Positions 1 to 11,931 are shown, counted from the stretch's first letter. The stretch: 43,733 nucleotides of DNA from Comamonadaceae bacterium CD01 (GCA_002894305.1 PGEI01000015.1:1-43733), one strand, 5' to 3'. Notes: generated from the letters alone by a model not told the origin. Program-made: numbers and translations.

Positions 1-18
1 GCTTGTCGTGCTACAGCA

Positions 19-65
19 CTGTCTGCGCTTCACCTTCGCGTACTCGATCAATATAGAAATGAAAT
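19..65. repeat. Left copy of a 47-bp inverted repeat shared by both window ends
   Basis: This stretch is the reverse complement of the last 47 bases of the window (43687-43733) with two differences, at positions 50 and 62. The similarity stops exactly at the last base of the luxR-type gene's stop codon. Read outward (leftward), both copies contain GATCGAGTACGCGAAGG and then run off the window. The copy has no start codon in its outward frames. It is probably the edge of a dispersed repeat; its identity cannot be told from 47 bases. Confidence 0.85.
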
Positions 66-721
66 CAGCCGCTAATGCCGTGGACTTTGAGCGCCAGCAT
101 CAGCCGGTCGCCGACCTGCAGCTTCTCGAAGCTGGCCGACAGGTGGGCGCGCACGGTGCGCTCGGTGATGTCCAGCGCCTGGGCGATGTCCTGGTTGCTG
201 TGCCCGAGCGCTGCCAGCTGCGCGACCGCCTGCTCGCGCGGGGTCAGGGTGGCGGCCCAGGCGGGCGGCTGCCCGGCAGTCGCGGCAGCGGGCCGGGGCA
301 GGCGCGCGCCGACGTCGGCCAGCAGCTGCTGCAGCAGGCCGCGCCCGGTCCAGATGCTGCCGCTGGCGATGGTCTGCAAGATGGTGGCCAGTTGCTCGGG
401 CGCGCTCCAGGCGTGGGCGTAGCCGCTGGCGCCCTGGGCAAATGCGGCGCGGCCCTGGACGTCGCCGGGCTGGGTGCTGAGCACCAGCGCCTTCAGTCCG
501 TCAAAGACGGCTGCGCCGGCGGCGGGGGGCGACGGCTCGACCAATGCTGCATCGGCGATCAGCCATTCCCGGCCCTGCTCGCGCCACGCCCGGGCGTCGG
601 CCAGGCGGGCGGCGCGGTGCGGCGCCCAGCCTGCGGCGCCCAACTGGCGCCAGTGCTGCCACAGGGCATCGTCGCGGGTCAGCAGCAGCAGGGGGCGATC
701 CATGGCGGCGGGGGGCTCCAT
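65..721 (-). CDS. LuxR-family transcriptional regulator with degenerate receiver domain
   Basis: A 218-aa two-domain regulator. The C-terminus (about residues 158-215) is a LuxR/GerE helix-turn-helix that starts LTPREQAVAQLAALGHSNQD and contains ITERTVRAHL. The N-terminus (about 7-130) looks like a response-regulator receiver, with an acidic pair (RDD, 16-18), a possible phospho-Asp (D57 in LIADAAL) and a GASGY turn at 97-101. The usual Lys after that turn is not present, so phosphorylation is doubtful. It is the last gene of the type I secretion operon, 7 bp after the adaptor gene, and probably regulates secretion or adhesin expression (inference from position). ATG at 703 (MDRPLLL) is an alternative start with a GGAG 12 nt upstream; the start at 721 lacks a clear ribosome site. 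Confidence 0.85.
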   Translation of the reverse strand: MEPPAAMDRPLLLLTRDDALWQHWRQLGAAGWAPHRAARLADARAWREQGREWLIADAALVEPSPPAAGAAVFDGLKALVLSTQPGDVQGRAAFAQGASGYAHAWSAPEQLATILQTIASGSIWTGRGLLQQLLADVGARLPRPAAATAGQPPAWAATLTPREQAVAQLAALGHSNQDIAQALDITERTVRAHLSASFEKLQVGDRLMLALKVHGISG

Positions 722-728
722 TTGTGGT

Positions 729-2039
729 TCAGCGCTCGCGCAGCGCGTTGGACTTGGCGCGCAGGATGGGTTTGAGCAGGTAGTGCATCAGCGAGCGCTT
801 GCCGGTCAGGACATGCACCTCGGCCTGCATGCCGGGCATGATGGGGCGGCTGTCGTCGCCCACGTGCGCCTCCTGCGTGCGCACCTTGACGATGTAGAAG
901 GCGTTGCCGCGCTCGTCGGTGACGGTGTTGGCGCCGATCTGCTCGACATGGCCCTTGAGGCCGCCGTAGACGACGAAGTCGTAGGCGGTGAACTTGACCT
1001 GTGCTTCCTGGCCGAAGTGCAGAAAGCCGATGTCGCGCGGGCTGACCTGCACCTCCAGCAGCAGCGTGTCGTCGGTGGGGACGATGTCCAGAATCTCCTT
1101 GCCCGGCTGCACCACGCCGCCGACGGTGTTGGCCATCAGCGTGTTGATGGTGCCGCGCACCGGCGAGCGCACCTCGGCCAGCTTGACGCGGTCGGCCAGC
1201 GCAAGCTGGCCCTGCTCCAGCGTGGCGAGTTTTGCGCGGGTGTCCGACAGCTCCACGCCCGCCTGGTTGCGCGCGTTCAGCTCGGTCTCGCGGATCTTGC
1301 GTTCGGCCTCCTGGATGGACGCCTGGATGCGGCCGATCTGCGCGCCGGCGGCCTTGGCCTCACCGCAAAAGCGCGACACGTCGCGCTGCAGGCGCAGCAG
1401 GTCGACCTCGGAGACCGCGCCGCTCTTGAGCAGAGGCCGGGTCACGGTGAGCTCCTGCGAGGTGAGCTGGCAGCTGTCGTTGGCGCGGTCGCGGTTGGCG
1501 CGCGTCTCCGACAGCTCCTGCTGGCGCTGGCGCAGCTGGTCGCGGGCGATGTTGATCGTGGTGGCCATCTCCTGGCTGCGCGCCTGCCACATGCGCCGCT
1601 CCATCGCGACGAGCTCGGGCGCCTCGCGCTCCAGGTCGGCGGGCGCGGCAAAAGGGTCGCCGCTGGCCAGCGCCTGCAGCCGCGCGGCCTTGGCGCGCAG
1701 CGCGCCGCGCTCGGCGCGGTTCTCGCCCAGCGACGCGCTGTAGCGCGTGGGGTCGATGCGCAGCAGCACCTGGCCTTTTTGCACCTGCTCGCCCGGGCGC
1801 ACCAGAATGTCCTGCACCACGCCGCCGTCCAGGCTCTGCACCACCTGCACCTGCTGCGACGGCACGACCTTGCCCATGCCGCGCACCACCTCGTCGATCT
1901 GCCCGAGGCTTGCCCACAGCAGCAGCACCAGCACCGCCAGCACGCTGGCCCAGACCAGCACGCGCGAGCCGTGCGCGCCTTCGTTGCCACGCGCCCAGTG
2001 CAGGTCGGGGGTGAATTCGGGCAGTTTCCAGCGTGCCAT
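729..2039 (-). CDS. HlyD-family periplasmic adaptor of type I secretion system (LapC-like)
   Basis: A 436-aa membrane-fusion protein that would bridge the inner-membrane ABC exporter and the outer-membrane TolC-like channel. It has a cytoplasmic N-terminus, one membrane segment (about residues 28-47, VLVWASVLAVLVLLLWASL), a biotinyl-lipoyl-like half motif (GGVVQDILVRPGEQVQKGQ), a long alanine-, arginine- and glutamine-rich coiled coil (about 105-290), and the returning half with the HlyD signature region AEVRSPVRGTINTLM. The ATG at 2039 shares its A with the TGA of the ABC gene (TGATG), and GGAGG lies 7 nt upstream, so this start is preferred over a TTG one codon earlier. The two genes should be translationally coupled. 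Confidence 0.95.
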   Translation of the reverse strand: MARWKLPEFTPDLHWARGNEGAHGSRVLVWASVLAVLVLLLWASLGQIDEVVRGMGKVVPSQQVQVVQSLDGGVVQDILVRPGEQVQKGQVLLRIDPTRYSASLGENRAERGALRAKAARLQALASGDPFAAPADLEREAPELVAMERRMWQARSQEMATTINIARDQLRQRQQELSETRANRDRANDSCQLTSQELTVTRPLLKSGAVSEVDLLRLQRDVSRFCGEAKAAGAQIGRIQASIQEAERKIRETELNARNQAGVELSDTRAKLATLEQGQLALADRVKLAEVRSPVRGTINTLMANTVGGVVQPGKEILDIVPTDDTLLLEVQVSPRDIGFLHFGQEAQVKFTAYDFVVYGGLKGHVEQIGANTVTDERGNAFYIVKVRTQEAHVGDDSRPIMPGMQAEVHVLTGKRSLMHYLLKPILRAKSNALRER

Positions 2040-4231
2040 CAATGGCCTCCGGCGCGGCCGATGCGGCCCTGGCGCAGCGCTTCGATGACCTGCTCCTTGG
2101 GCCCGTCGGCGACCATTTTCCCGCCGTCGAGCACGATCAGGCGGTCGACCAGCTCCAGCATCGCGGTGCGGTGCGTGACCAGCAGCACCGTCTTGTCGGT
2201 GCAGGCCTGGCGCAGGCGCTGGCGCAGCTGCAGCTCGCTTTGGTTGTCCAGGTTGCTGCTGGGTTCGTCCAGCAGCAGGATGGGCGGGTCGTTGATCAGC
2301 GCGCGCGCCACGGCGATCGATTGGCGCTGGCCGCCCGACAGCGACTCGCCGCGCTCGCCGATCGCCATGTCGTAGCCCTGGGGATGGCGGGCGGCGAATT
2401 CGTCCACGCCGGCAATGCGTGCGGCGTGCAGCATGTCGGCCTCGCTGGCGTGGGGCGCACCGGCCAGCAGGTTGTGCTTGAGGCTGCCGTAGAACAGCAT
2501 GGCGTCCTGCGCCACGTGGCCCATTGCACGGCGCAGGTCGATGGGGTCGACCTGGCGCAGATCGATGCCGTCAACCAGCACCGCGCCCTGCGTGGGCTGG
2601 TACAGGCCCAGCGCCAGCTTTTGCAGTGTCGTCTTGCCCGAGCCGATGCGCCCGATGATGCCGACCTTCTCGCCCGGTGCCAGGCGGAAGTTCAGGCCAG
2701 CGAGGCTTTCCTGGCCGCTTTCGGGATAGCTGAAGTGCACGCCGCGAAACTCCAGCGCCCCCTGCAGGCGCGGGCGCGCTACGTATTCCTGGCTGCGCTC
2801 GTGCTCGACGGGCATGCGCATGTAATGGTCTATCGACTCCAGCGACACGCGCGCGTGGTGAAACTGCATCATCAGCCCGGCCACCTGCGACAGCGGCGCC
2901 AGACAGCGGCTGGCAATCATCGACGCGGCGATGATGCCGCCCATGGACATCGCCGCCTCCTGCACCTGGTAGACGCCGATGATGATGACCGAGATGGACA
3001 CGATTTGCTGCAGCGCGACGACCGAGCCGACGGTGGACGCCGAGATCAGCTTGAGCTGCGCGCCGATGCGCGCCAGGTATTCGGTCGAGCGCTCCCACTT
3101 GCGCTGCACGTCGCTTTGGGCGTTGAGCGTCTTGACCGCTTCCAGGTTGGTGAGCGACTCGACCAGCAGCGCATTGCGCTGCGACGAGGCCTTGAAGGTC
3201 TTGAGCGTGAGCTCCTCCATGCGCGCCTGGGCGAAGTAGGACAGCGCCAGCGCCAGCGCGATGGCGATGACCGGCGGAATCAGCATCCACGGCGAGATCC
3301 AGGCCAGCACCAGCAGAAACATCAGCACGAAGGGCAGGTCGACCATGGTGGTCAGGCTGGCCGAGGCGATGAAGTCGCGCACCGACTCGAACGAGCGCAG
3401 GTTGGACGCGAACGAGCCGACCGAGGCCGGGCGCGCCTCCATGCGCAGGTCGAGCACACGCTCCATGATCCGCGCCGACAGCTGCACGTCCACGCGCTTG
3501 CTGGCCACGTCGACCACGTAGGCGCGCGCCGTGGTCAGCACCAGGTTGAACACCAGCACCAGCGCGATGCCGATGGCCAGCACCCACAGCGTGTCGATGG
3601 CGTTGTTGGGCACGACGCGGTCGTACACGTTCATGTTGAACAGCGGAATGGCCAGCGCGAACAGGTTGATCAGCACCGCGGCGACCATGGCGTCGCGGTA
3701 CAGCCGCCGGTTGGCCAGGATGGCCGCCCAGAACCAATGCTCGTGGCGCGGCGCCTGGCTGTCGTGCCCGGCGCGGCGCTCGAAGCGAAATTCGGGGCGT
3801 ACGAAGCACAGCGTGCCGGCGTAGGACTGCTCCAGCGTCTCGCGCGGCACCAGCGTGGGGCTGGCCGACTCGGGGTAGTGCACCAGCCAGCCCGCGTCGC
3901 CGCGGTCTTCCAGCAGCAGGCAGGCGCGCTGGCCCTTGAGCAGCGCAATGGCCGGCAGCAGCGCGGCGGGTACGCCGGCCAGCGGGCGGCGCACGTTGCG
4001 CGTGCCCATGTGCGCGCGGGCGGCGGCACGTGCCAACAGCGCCGGCGTCAGCCGCTGGTTGACCAGCGGCAGGCCGTTGCTCAGCGCCTGGGCGGTGGCC
4101 GGCGTGCCATGCAGGCGCGTGAGCTCGACCAGGCAGCCCAGCAGCGGATCGTCGTGCGTCAGGTGAGAAGGGATGCGCCAGTCGGCGTCGGCGGAAGTGT
4201 CGACGGAGGCGGCAAAGGGCGTGGCAGACAT
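2039..4231 (-). CDS. Type I secretion ABC transporter/permease (LapB-like)
   Basis: A 730-aa exporter half-transporter that would energise secretion of a large RTX or adhesin protein. Residues about 20-150 form a C39-peptidase-like domain (LLGCLVELTRLHG); the canonical catalytic Cys environment is missing, so it probably binds substrate instead of cleaving it, as in the RTX and LapB branch. Membrane segments span about 180-425. The nucleotide-binding domain follows: Walker A GRIGSGKT (527-534), signature LSGGQ (631-635), Walker B ILLLDE (651-656) and switch His687. Length and domain order are normal for the family. It lies 31 bp after the small unknown gene and overlaps the adaptor gene by 1 bp. 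No substrate gene is present in the window. Confidence 0.96.
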   Translation of the reverse strand: MSATPFAASVDTSADADWRIPSHLTHDDPLLGCLVELTRLHGTPATAQALSNGLPLVNQRLTPALLARAAARAHMGTRNVRRPLAGVPAALLPAIALLKGQRACLLLEDRGDAGWLVHYPESASPTLVPRETLEQSYAGTLCFVRPEFRFERRAGHDSQAPRHEHWFWAAILANRRLYRDAMVAAVLINLFALAIPLFNMNVYDRVVPNNAIDTLWVLAIGIALVLVFNLVLTTARAYVVDVASKRVDVQLSARIMERVLDLRMEARPASVGSFASNLRSFESVRDFIASASLTTMVDLPFVLMFLLVLAWISPWMLIPPVIAIALALALSYFAQARMEELTLKTFKASSQRNALLVESLTNLEAVKTLNAQSDVQRKWERSTEYLARIGAQLKLISASTVGSVVALQQIVSISVIIIGVYQVQEAAMSMGGIIAASMIASRCLAPLSQVAGLMMQFHHARVSLESIDHYMRMPVEHERSQEYVARPRLQGALEFRGVHFSYPESGQESLAGLNFRLAPGEKVGIIGRIGSGKTTLQKLALGLYQPTQGAVLVDGIDLRQVDPIDLRRAMGHVAQDAMLFYGSLKHNLLAGAPHASEADMLHAARIAGVDEFAARHPQGYDMAIGERGESLSGGQRQSIAVARALINDPPILLLDEPSSNLDNQSELQLRQRLRQACTDKTVLLVTHRTAMLELVDRLIVLDGGKMVADGPKEQVIEALRQGRIGRAGGH

Positions 4232-4262
4232 GAAACGAATTGTGCGCTAGCGGGAGCGCCGG

Positions 4263-4511
4263 TCAGAGCAGGGGCTCGTCGTCGCCGATCAGGTCGAGCG
4301 CGTCGCGCAGGCGCTCGCGGGTCTTGCGCCGCTGCGCCAGCTTGTCCAGCGCCTGCGCGGGCAGGTCGGTCAGGCGCAGCGTACCGTTGGCCAGCAGCGC
4401 GTCGATCAGGTCTTCGAGAACACGGATGAAGTCGGCATCGAGCCGCGTCAGCTGCGCGCGCGACGCCTGGGCGTCGTCGCTGGCGGCCGGTGCGGGCTGC
4501 GGCTCATCCAT
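4263..4511 (-). CDS. Small protein of unknown function in type I secretion operon
   Basis: An 82-aa acidic protein starting MDEPQPAPAASDD. It sits 13 bp after the TolC-like gene and 31 bp before the ABC gene, in the same direction, so it is almost certainly in the operon. There is no signal peptide or membrane segment. Residues about 20-80 look helical and amphipathic (DADFIRVLEDLIDALL, then QALDKLAQRRKTRERLRDAL), ending in GDDEPLL. I do not recognise a family. A cytoplasmic accessory or docking role for the exporter is only an inference from position. A longer reading frame extends upstream to 4640 but overlaps the tolC-like gene and has an Arg/Cys-rich non-protein-like start, so the ATG at 4511 is chosen. 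Confidence 0.75.
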   Translation of the reverse strand: MDEPQPAPAASDDAQASRAQLTRLDADFIRVLEDLIDALLANGTLRLTDLPAQALDKLAQRRKTRERLRDALDLIGDDEPLL

Positions 4512-4524
4512 CGCGCTGGCGCGC

Positions 4525-5997
4525 TCAGCGGGCGGCCACCGGCGCCAGGTTGCTGGTGTCGGGCAGCGGCGTCTTGCACGCCTGCAGCACCTCGTCGGGC
4601 AGCGCCAGCGCGTTCTGCTCTTCAGGCAGCGCGTCCTCATGCGGCGACTTGGCCAGGCCCAGCGCCGGCATCACCAGGTTGGCCTGGGTGAGCCACTGGA
4701 ACTCGTATTTACGCAGGTCGTATTCGGCGTTGACCAGTGCGCGGCGCGCCTCGAACAGCTCGTTCTCGGTGTCCAGCAAGTCCAGCAGCGTGCGCTGGCC
4801 GATCTGGAACTGCTGCATGAACGCGGTGCGCACCTTGGAAGTGGCCAGTTCGTGCTCGCGCAGGAAGGGCAGCTGCTCGCGCAAGCGAACGATGTTGTTC
4901 CACGCCACCGACAGATCCTGCTGCGCATTGCGGCAGGTGTAGTCGCGCACGTCCTGCGCGGCGTAGTGCTGGGCAATCGTCTGGCGGATGCGCGCCTCGT
5001 CGGCACCGCCGCGGTACAGGTTGTAGTTCATCAGCACCTGCAGGCTGGTGCTCTGGTAGTTGCTGGTCGGGCCCATCGAGAAGGTCTTCTCGCGGTCGCG
5101 CCCGGTGGCCAGGCGCAGCTCCACGGTCGGCTTGTGCAGCGCGGTGGCGCGCTCCTGGGCCGCCTCGGCCGCCTGCACCAGCGCCTGCTTGGACAGCAGC
5201 GTGGGGCTGCCGCGCAGCTGCGCCTCGAAATCATGCGTCGTGCCCGGCGTGGGCAGCAGGCCGTCTTGCAGCGGCGGCACCGGGTCGAGCGTGGCCGCCG
5301 GGTACTGGCCGACCACGCGGTGAAAGCGCTGGGTGACGTCGTTGAGGTTGTTGCTCTCGGTCATCAGGTTGACCTGCGCCAGCGCCAGGCGGCCGTTGGC
5401 CTGCTCCAGGTCGACGCCGCGGCCCACACCCGACTGCTGGCGCTCGCGCAGATGGCCCAGAGTATCTTGGTGCACCTGGTAGTTGTCCTGGGCGAGCAGG
5501 CGCATCTGGCGGTAGCGCTGCACGTCCAGATAGGCCTCGGTCACCTGGTCGGCCAGCGCGTTGGAGGTGGCGCGCAGGTCGTAGTAGCGTGAGAGCTTCT
5601 CGAAGCCGAAGCGGTCGATCTCGTTGAAGGTGGCGCTGCCGTCGTACAGCAGTTGCGTGAGCGACAGCTCCCAGCCCGGGCGGCGCCAGTCGAACGAGGG
5701 CGATGGGCTTGTCTGGCTGCGCCACTCGTGGCCGTACCAGGCCTGGGCGTTGGCCTGCGGGCGCAGGCCGCCGGTCGCGATGTTCTGGTCTTCCAGCGAG
5801 GAGACGAAGTCATGAAAGCGCGCCTGTACCTCGGGGTGGGTGTTGAGCGCGTGGTTGACCAGCGTGGCCAGGTTGCTGGCACCGCCTGTGGGCATGGACG
5901 CAGGCGCGGTGCCGGCTGCGCCCTGCGCCCAGGCCGAGCCGGCAACGACGGCGCAACCCAGCGAGGCGATGCAGGTGGCGATAAATTTCTTCTTCAT
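4525..5997 (-). CDS. TolC-like outer-membrane channel of type I secretion (LapE-like)
   Basis: A 490-aa outer-membrane efflux protein. Residues 1-24 are a Sec signal peptide (MKKKF, hydrophobic core, AWA cleavage before Q25). Two OEP-like repeats follow, with the typical leading helix SNLATLVNHALNTHPEVQAR (about 41-60) and the second half around QIGQRTLLDLLDTENELFEARRALVNAEYDLRK, which is highly characteristic of the TolC/LapE family. It is the first gene of the leftward secretion operon. GGAG lies about 9 nt before the ATG. The C-terminal 50 residues are low in structure and contain two Cys. The neighbourhood (ABC, adaptor, LuxR) argues for type I secretion over drug efflux. Confidence 0.95.
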   Translation of the reverse strand: MKKKFIATCIASLGCAVVAGSAWAQGAAGTAPASMPTGGASNLATLVNHALNTHPEVQARFHDFVSSLEDQNIATGGLRPQANAQAWYGHEWRSQTSPSPSFDWRRPGWELSLTQLLYDGSATFNEIDRFGFEKLSRYYDLRATSNALADQVTEAYLDVQRYRQMRLLAQDNYQVHQDTLGHLRERQQSGVGRGVDLEQANGRLALAQVNLMTESNNLNDVTQRFHRVVGQYPAATLDPVPPLQDGLLPTPGTTHDFEAQLRGSPTLLSKQALVQAAEAAQERATALHKPTVELRLATGRDREKTFSMGPTSNYQSTSLQVLMNYNLYRGGADEARIRQTIAQHYAAQDVRDYTCRNAQQDLSVAWNNIVRLREQLPFLREHELATSKVRTAFMQQFQIGQRTLLDLLDTENELFEARRALVNAEYDLRKYEFQWLTQANLVMPALGLAKSPHEDALPEEQNALALPDEVLQACKTPLPDTSNLAPVAAR

Positions 5998-6369
5998 GAC
6001 GACGGCTCCGGACTGGGCGCAAAGGTGAACTCTTGGATGCGCATGGCAGTATTTGGTTGCAATTTTGCTGCTTGCGCAAGGCCTAAGGATTTTCCCGGGA
6101 TTTTCGACGGCGTCAAACGATTTGACAGTCGTTCATCGTGCGGCGCCTGGGGCGACGGTGATGTGATTAGTCCGAAAGGGCTGTCACGCAAGTTGTTGCG
6201 TACCGACAGCCGGGCGTGGAGCATGTTGATGCAGCGTGCATATCGCTGTTTTGTGTATCAACTCGTTGACACTTTCGGGCGATTGCCGCGCTGATGGATG
6301 GGCGGACAGGCGGCTGCATGCGGTGCGCAATGGCGCGAACGGATCGACTTCCATCTTCCAGGAGACACC
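5998..6369. promoter_or_regulatory. Gene-free divergent region upstream of secretion operon and hydrolase
   Basis: This 372-bp stretch lies between the leftward tolC-like gene and the rightward hydrolase and contains no convincing gene. It is less GC-rich than its neighbours. It holds a perfect 10-bp palindrome CTTGCGCAAG (6071-6080), an imperfect hairpin at 6180-6210 (described separately), and on the plus strand TTGACA (6264-6269) without a good -10 element. Promoters for both divergent units must lie here, but I cannot fix them with confidence. Confidence 0.5.
6180..6210. promoter_or_regulatory. Imperfect inverted repeat, possible operator
   Basis: Two arms pair: GCTGTC-ACGCAA on the left and TTGCGT-GACAGC on the right, separated by GTTG, with a 3-base bulge (ACC) in the right arm. 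It lies 183 bp upstream of the secretion operon's first ATG and 160 bp upstream of the hydrolase ATG. There is no T-tract, so it is more like a protein-binding dyad than a terminator. The regulator is unknown; the operon's own LuxR-type protein is one candidate. Confidence 0.4.
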
Positions 6370-7158
6370 ATGCCTTTTGCAGACATCAACGGCCAACGCA
6401 TCCACTACGAAGACACCGGCGGCAGCGGCCCGGTGCTGCTGTTCTCGCACGGCCTGCTGATGGACGGGAGCATGTTTGCGCCGCAGGTGCAGGCGCTTGC
6501 CGGGCGCTGGCGCTGCATCAGCTGGGACGAGCGCGGCCACGGCCGGACTGCCAGCGGCCAGTGCACACCATTTACCTATTACGACTCGGCCGACGACGCG
6601 GTGGCGCTGCTGCGCCACCTGGGCGTCGAGCGCGCGGTGTTCGTCGGCATGTCGCAAGGCGGCTATCTGTCGCTGCGCGCCGCGCTGCGCCACCCGGACG
6701 CGGTGCGCGCTCTGGTGCTGATCGACACCCAGGCCATGACGGAAGACCCGGCCAAGATGGCGGGCCATGAGGCGCTGGTGCAGCAATGGCTGCAGCACGG
6801 GCTGTCGGACGCGATGGCGCAGACCATAGAGCACATCATCCTGGGCCAGGGCTGGCCGGGTGCGCCGGCCTGGCACGCCAAGTGGAAGCGCATGCAGCCG
6901 GGCGACCTGATGGCCTGCTTCACCACGCTGGGCGCGCGCGACGATATCAGCCAGGACGTGGCGCGCATCGCCGCGCCGGCGCTGGTCATCCACGGCGCGC
7001 AGGACGCCGCCATCACGCTCGACCGCGCCCAGGCCATGGCCGACGCGCTGCCCCGGGCCGAGATGGTGGTCGTGCCTGGCGCCGGGCACGCGGCCAACCT
7101 GACGCATCCGGAGCCGGTCAATGTGGCGATGGCCGGATTTCTGGATCGGCTGACTTGA
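6370..7158 (+). CDS. Alpha/beta-fold hydrolase
   Basis: A 262-aa cytoplasmic alpha/beta hydrolase. The nucleophile elbow is GMSQGG with Ser95; the likely acid is Asp212 (HGAQD) and the base His240 (GAGHAANL). An oxyanion-side HG motif is at 27-28 (LLFSHGLLMDG). Length and layout match the esterase, enol-lactone-hydrolase and haloperoxidase-like branch; the substrate cannot be told. The start at 6370 (MPFADINGQ) has AGGAGA 5 nt upstream and begins the domain as usual; an upstream in-frame ATG at 6298 would add a non-homologous-looking arginine-rich leader. It stands alone on this strand, divergent from the secretion operon and convergent with the HD-GYP gene. Confidence 0.9.
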   Translation: MPFADINGQRIHYEDTGGSGPVLLFSHGLLMDGSMFAPQVQALAGRWRCISWDERGHGRTASGQCTPFTYYDSADDAVALLRHLGVERAVFVGMSQGGYLSLRAALRHPDAVRALVLIDTQAMTEDPAKMAGHEALVQQWLQHGLSDAMAQTIEHIILGQGWPGAPAWHAKWKRMQPGDLMACFTTLGARDDISQDVARIAAPALVIHGAQDAAITLDRAQAMADALPRAEMVVVPGAGHAANLTHPEPVNVAMAGFLDRLT

Positions 7159-7182
7159 GATTCCCGCGCCCGATCGGCGAAT

Positions 7183-7203
7183 CGCTGCCCACTGCGGGCA
7201 GCG
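7183..7203. terminator. Hairpin between convergent hydrolase and HD-GYP genes
   Basis: A perfect 8-bp stem, CGCTGCCC (7183-7190) and GGGCAGCG (7196-7203), with a 5-base loop, lies between the two convergent stop codons. No T-tract follows on either side, so its function as a terminator is uncertain. Confidence 0.45.
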
Positions 7204-7207
7204 GGCG

Positions 7208-8199
7208 TCAATCCGCCCAGCGCTGGCGGATTTCCAGCAACTGCGGCAGCAGCGGCACGAAGTGCGCCACCAGCTCCGGGTCGAAGTGCTGGCCAGCCTC
7301 GCTGGCGATGTAGTTCATCGCCTCCTGCGGATCCCAGGCACGCTTGTAGGGGCGCACGCTGGTGAGCGCGTCGAACACGTCGGCCAGGGCGACGATGCGC
7401 GCCTCCAGCGCGATGGCGGTGCCGGCCAGGCCGGCAGGGTAGCCCTGGCCGTTCCATTTCTCGTGGTGGCCCAGCGCGACGGTGTGCGCCATTTTCAGCA
7501 TGCCGGCGGCATGCTCGCCGATGATCTGGGCGCCGATCACCGGGTGGCGCTGCATGGTGGCCCACTCGTCGGGAGTGAGTTTGCCCGGCTTTTGCAGGAT
7601 GGCGTCGGGGATGCCGATCTTGCCCACGTCGTGCATCGGCGCGGCGTGAAACAGGTCGTCGGCCCAGTCGTCGCCGCTGCCAGCCGCCAGCGCCAGCAGG
7701 CGCGCGAAATGGCTCATGCGAATGACGTGCATGCCGGTCTCGTCGTCCTTGAACTCGGCGGCGCGCCCCAGGCGCTGCACGATCTGCAGGCGCGTCTCGA
7801 CCAGCTCGTCGACGCGCACCAGCGACAAATGGGTGCGCACACGCGCGCGCACCACCGGCGCGCTGATGGGCTTGGTGATGTAGTCCACTCCGCCCACGTC
7901 GAAGCCGCGCGTCTCGTCCTGGGTGTCCGACAGCGCGGTGACGAAGATCACCGGGATGGCGGCGGTCTGCGCGTCGGCCTTGAGCGCGGTGCAGACGGCG
8001 TAGCCGTCCATGCCGGGCATCATCACGTCCAGCAGGATCAGGTCGGGCTTTTCCTGGCGCGCCAGCTGCAGCGCACGCTCTCCGTCGGTGGCGAACAGCA
8101 GGCGCCACTGCTGCTGCAGCACCTGGCGCAGCACCTGCAGGTTCAGCGGCTCATCATCGACCAGCAGCAGGCGCGGGCGCAGGTCTTGCAGGGCGGTGC

Positions 8200-8203
<4 letters not shown>
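7208..8203 (-). CDS. Response regulator with HD-GYP cyclic-di-GMP phosphodiesterase output (RpfG-like)
   Basis: A 331-aa two-domain protein. The receiver (about 10-128) has the acidic pair DD (16-17), phospho-acceptor Asp59 (LILLDVMMPGMDG), Thr89 and Lys111 (DYITKP). The HD-GYP domain (about 140-325) has the metal-binding dyad HD at 191-192 (HDVGKIGIPD), HHEKWNGQGYP with GYP at 254-256, and ALADVFDALTS. All the hallmark residues of an active cyclic-di-GMP phosphodiesterase are visible. Its ATG overlaps the TGA of the upstream hybrid kinase (ATGA), so the two are translationally coupled, and the kinase or its phosphotransfer domain is the likely phospho-donor (inference). Confidence 0.95.

Positions 8204-11931
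<3,728 letters not shown>

Noticed and set aside
19-65. End repeats as the terminal inverted repeats of one giant transposon spanning the window
   Set aside because: The enclosed genes are core chromosomal genes including dnaA, gyrB and rpmH, and no transposase is present; separate copies of a dispersed repeat explain the data better.
8-775. Plus-strand frame starting in the left-end repeat
   Set aside because: It is mostly antisense to the LuxR-type gene and starts with GTG without a ribosome site. A true gene of the repeat entering from outside cannot be excluded but is not supported.
2033-4429. Long plus-strand frame opposite the LapB-like ABC gene
   Set aside because: Antisense shadow; it crosses the end of one real gene and the start of another.
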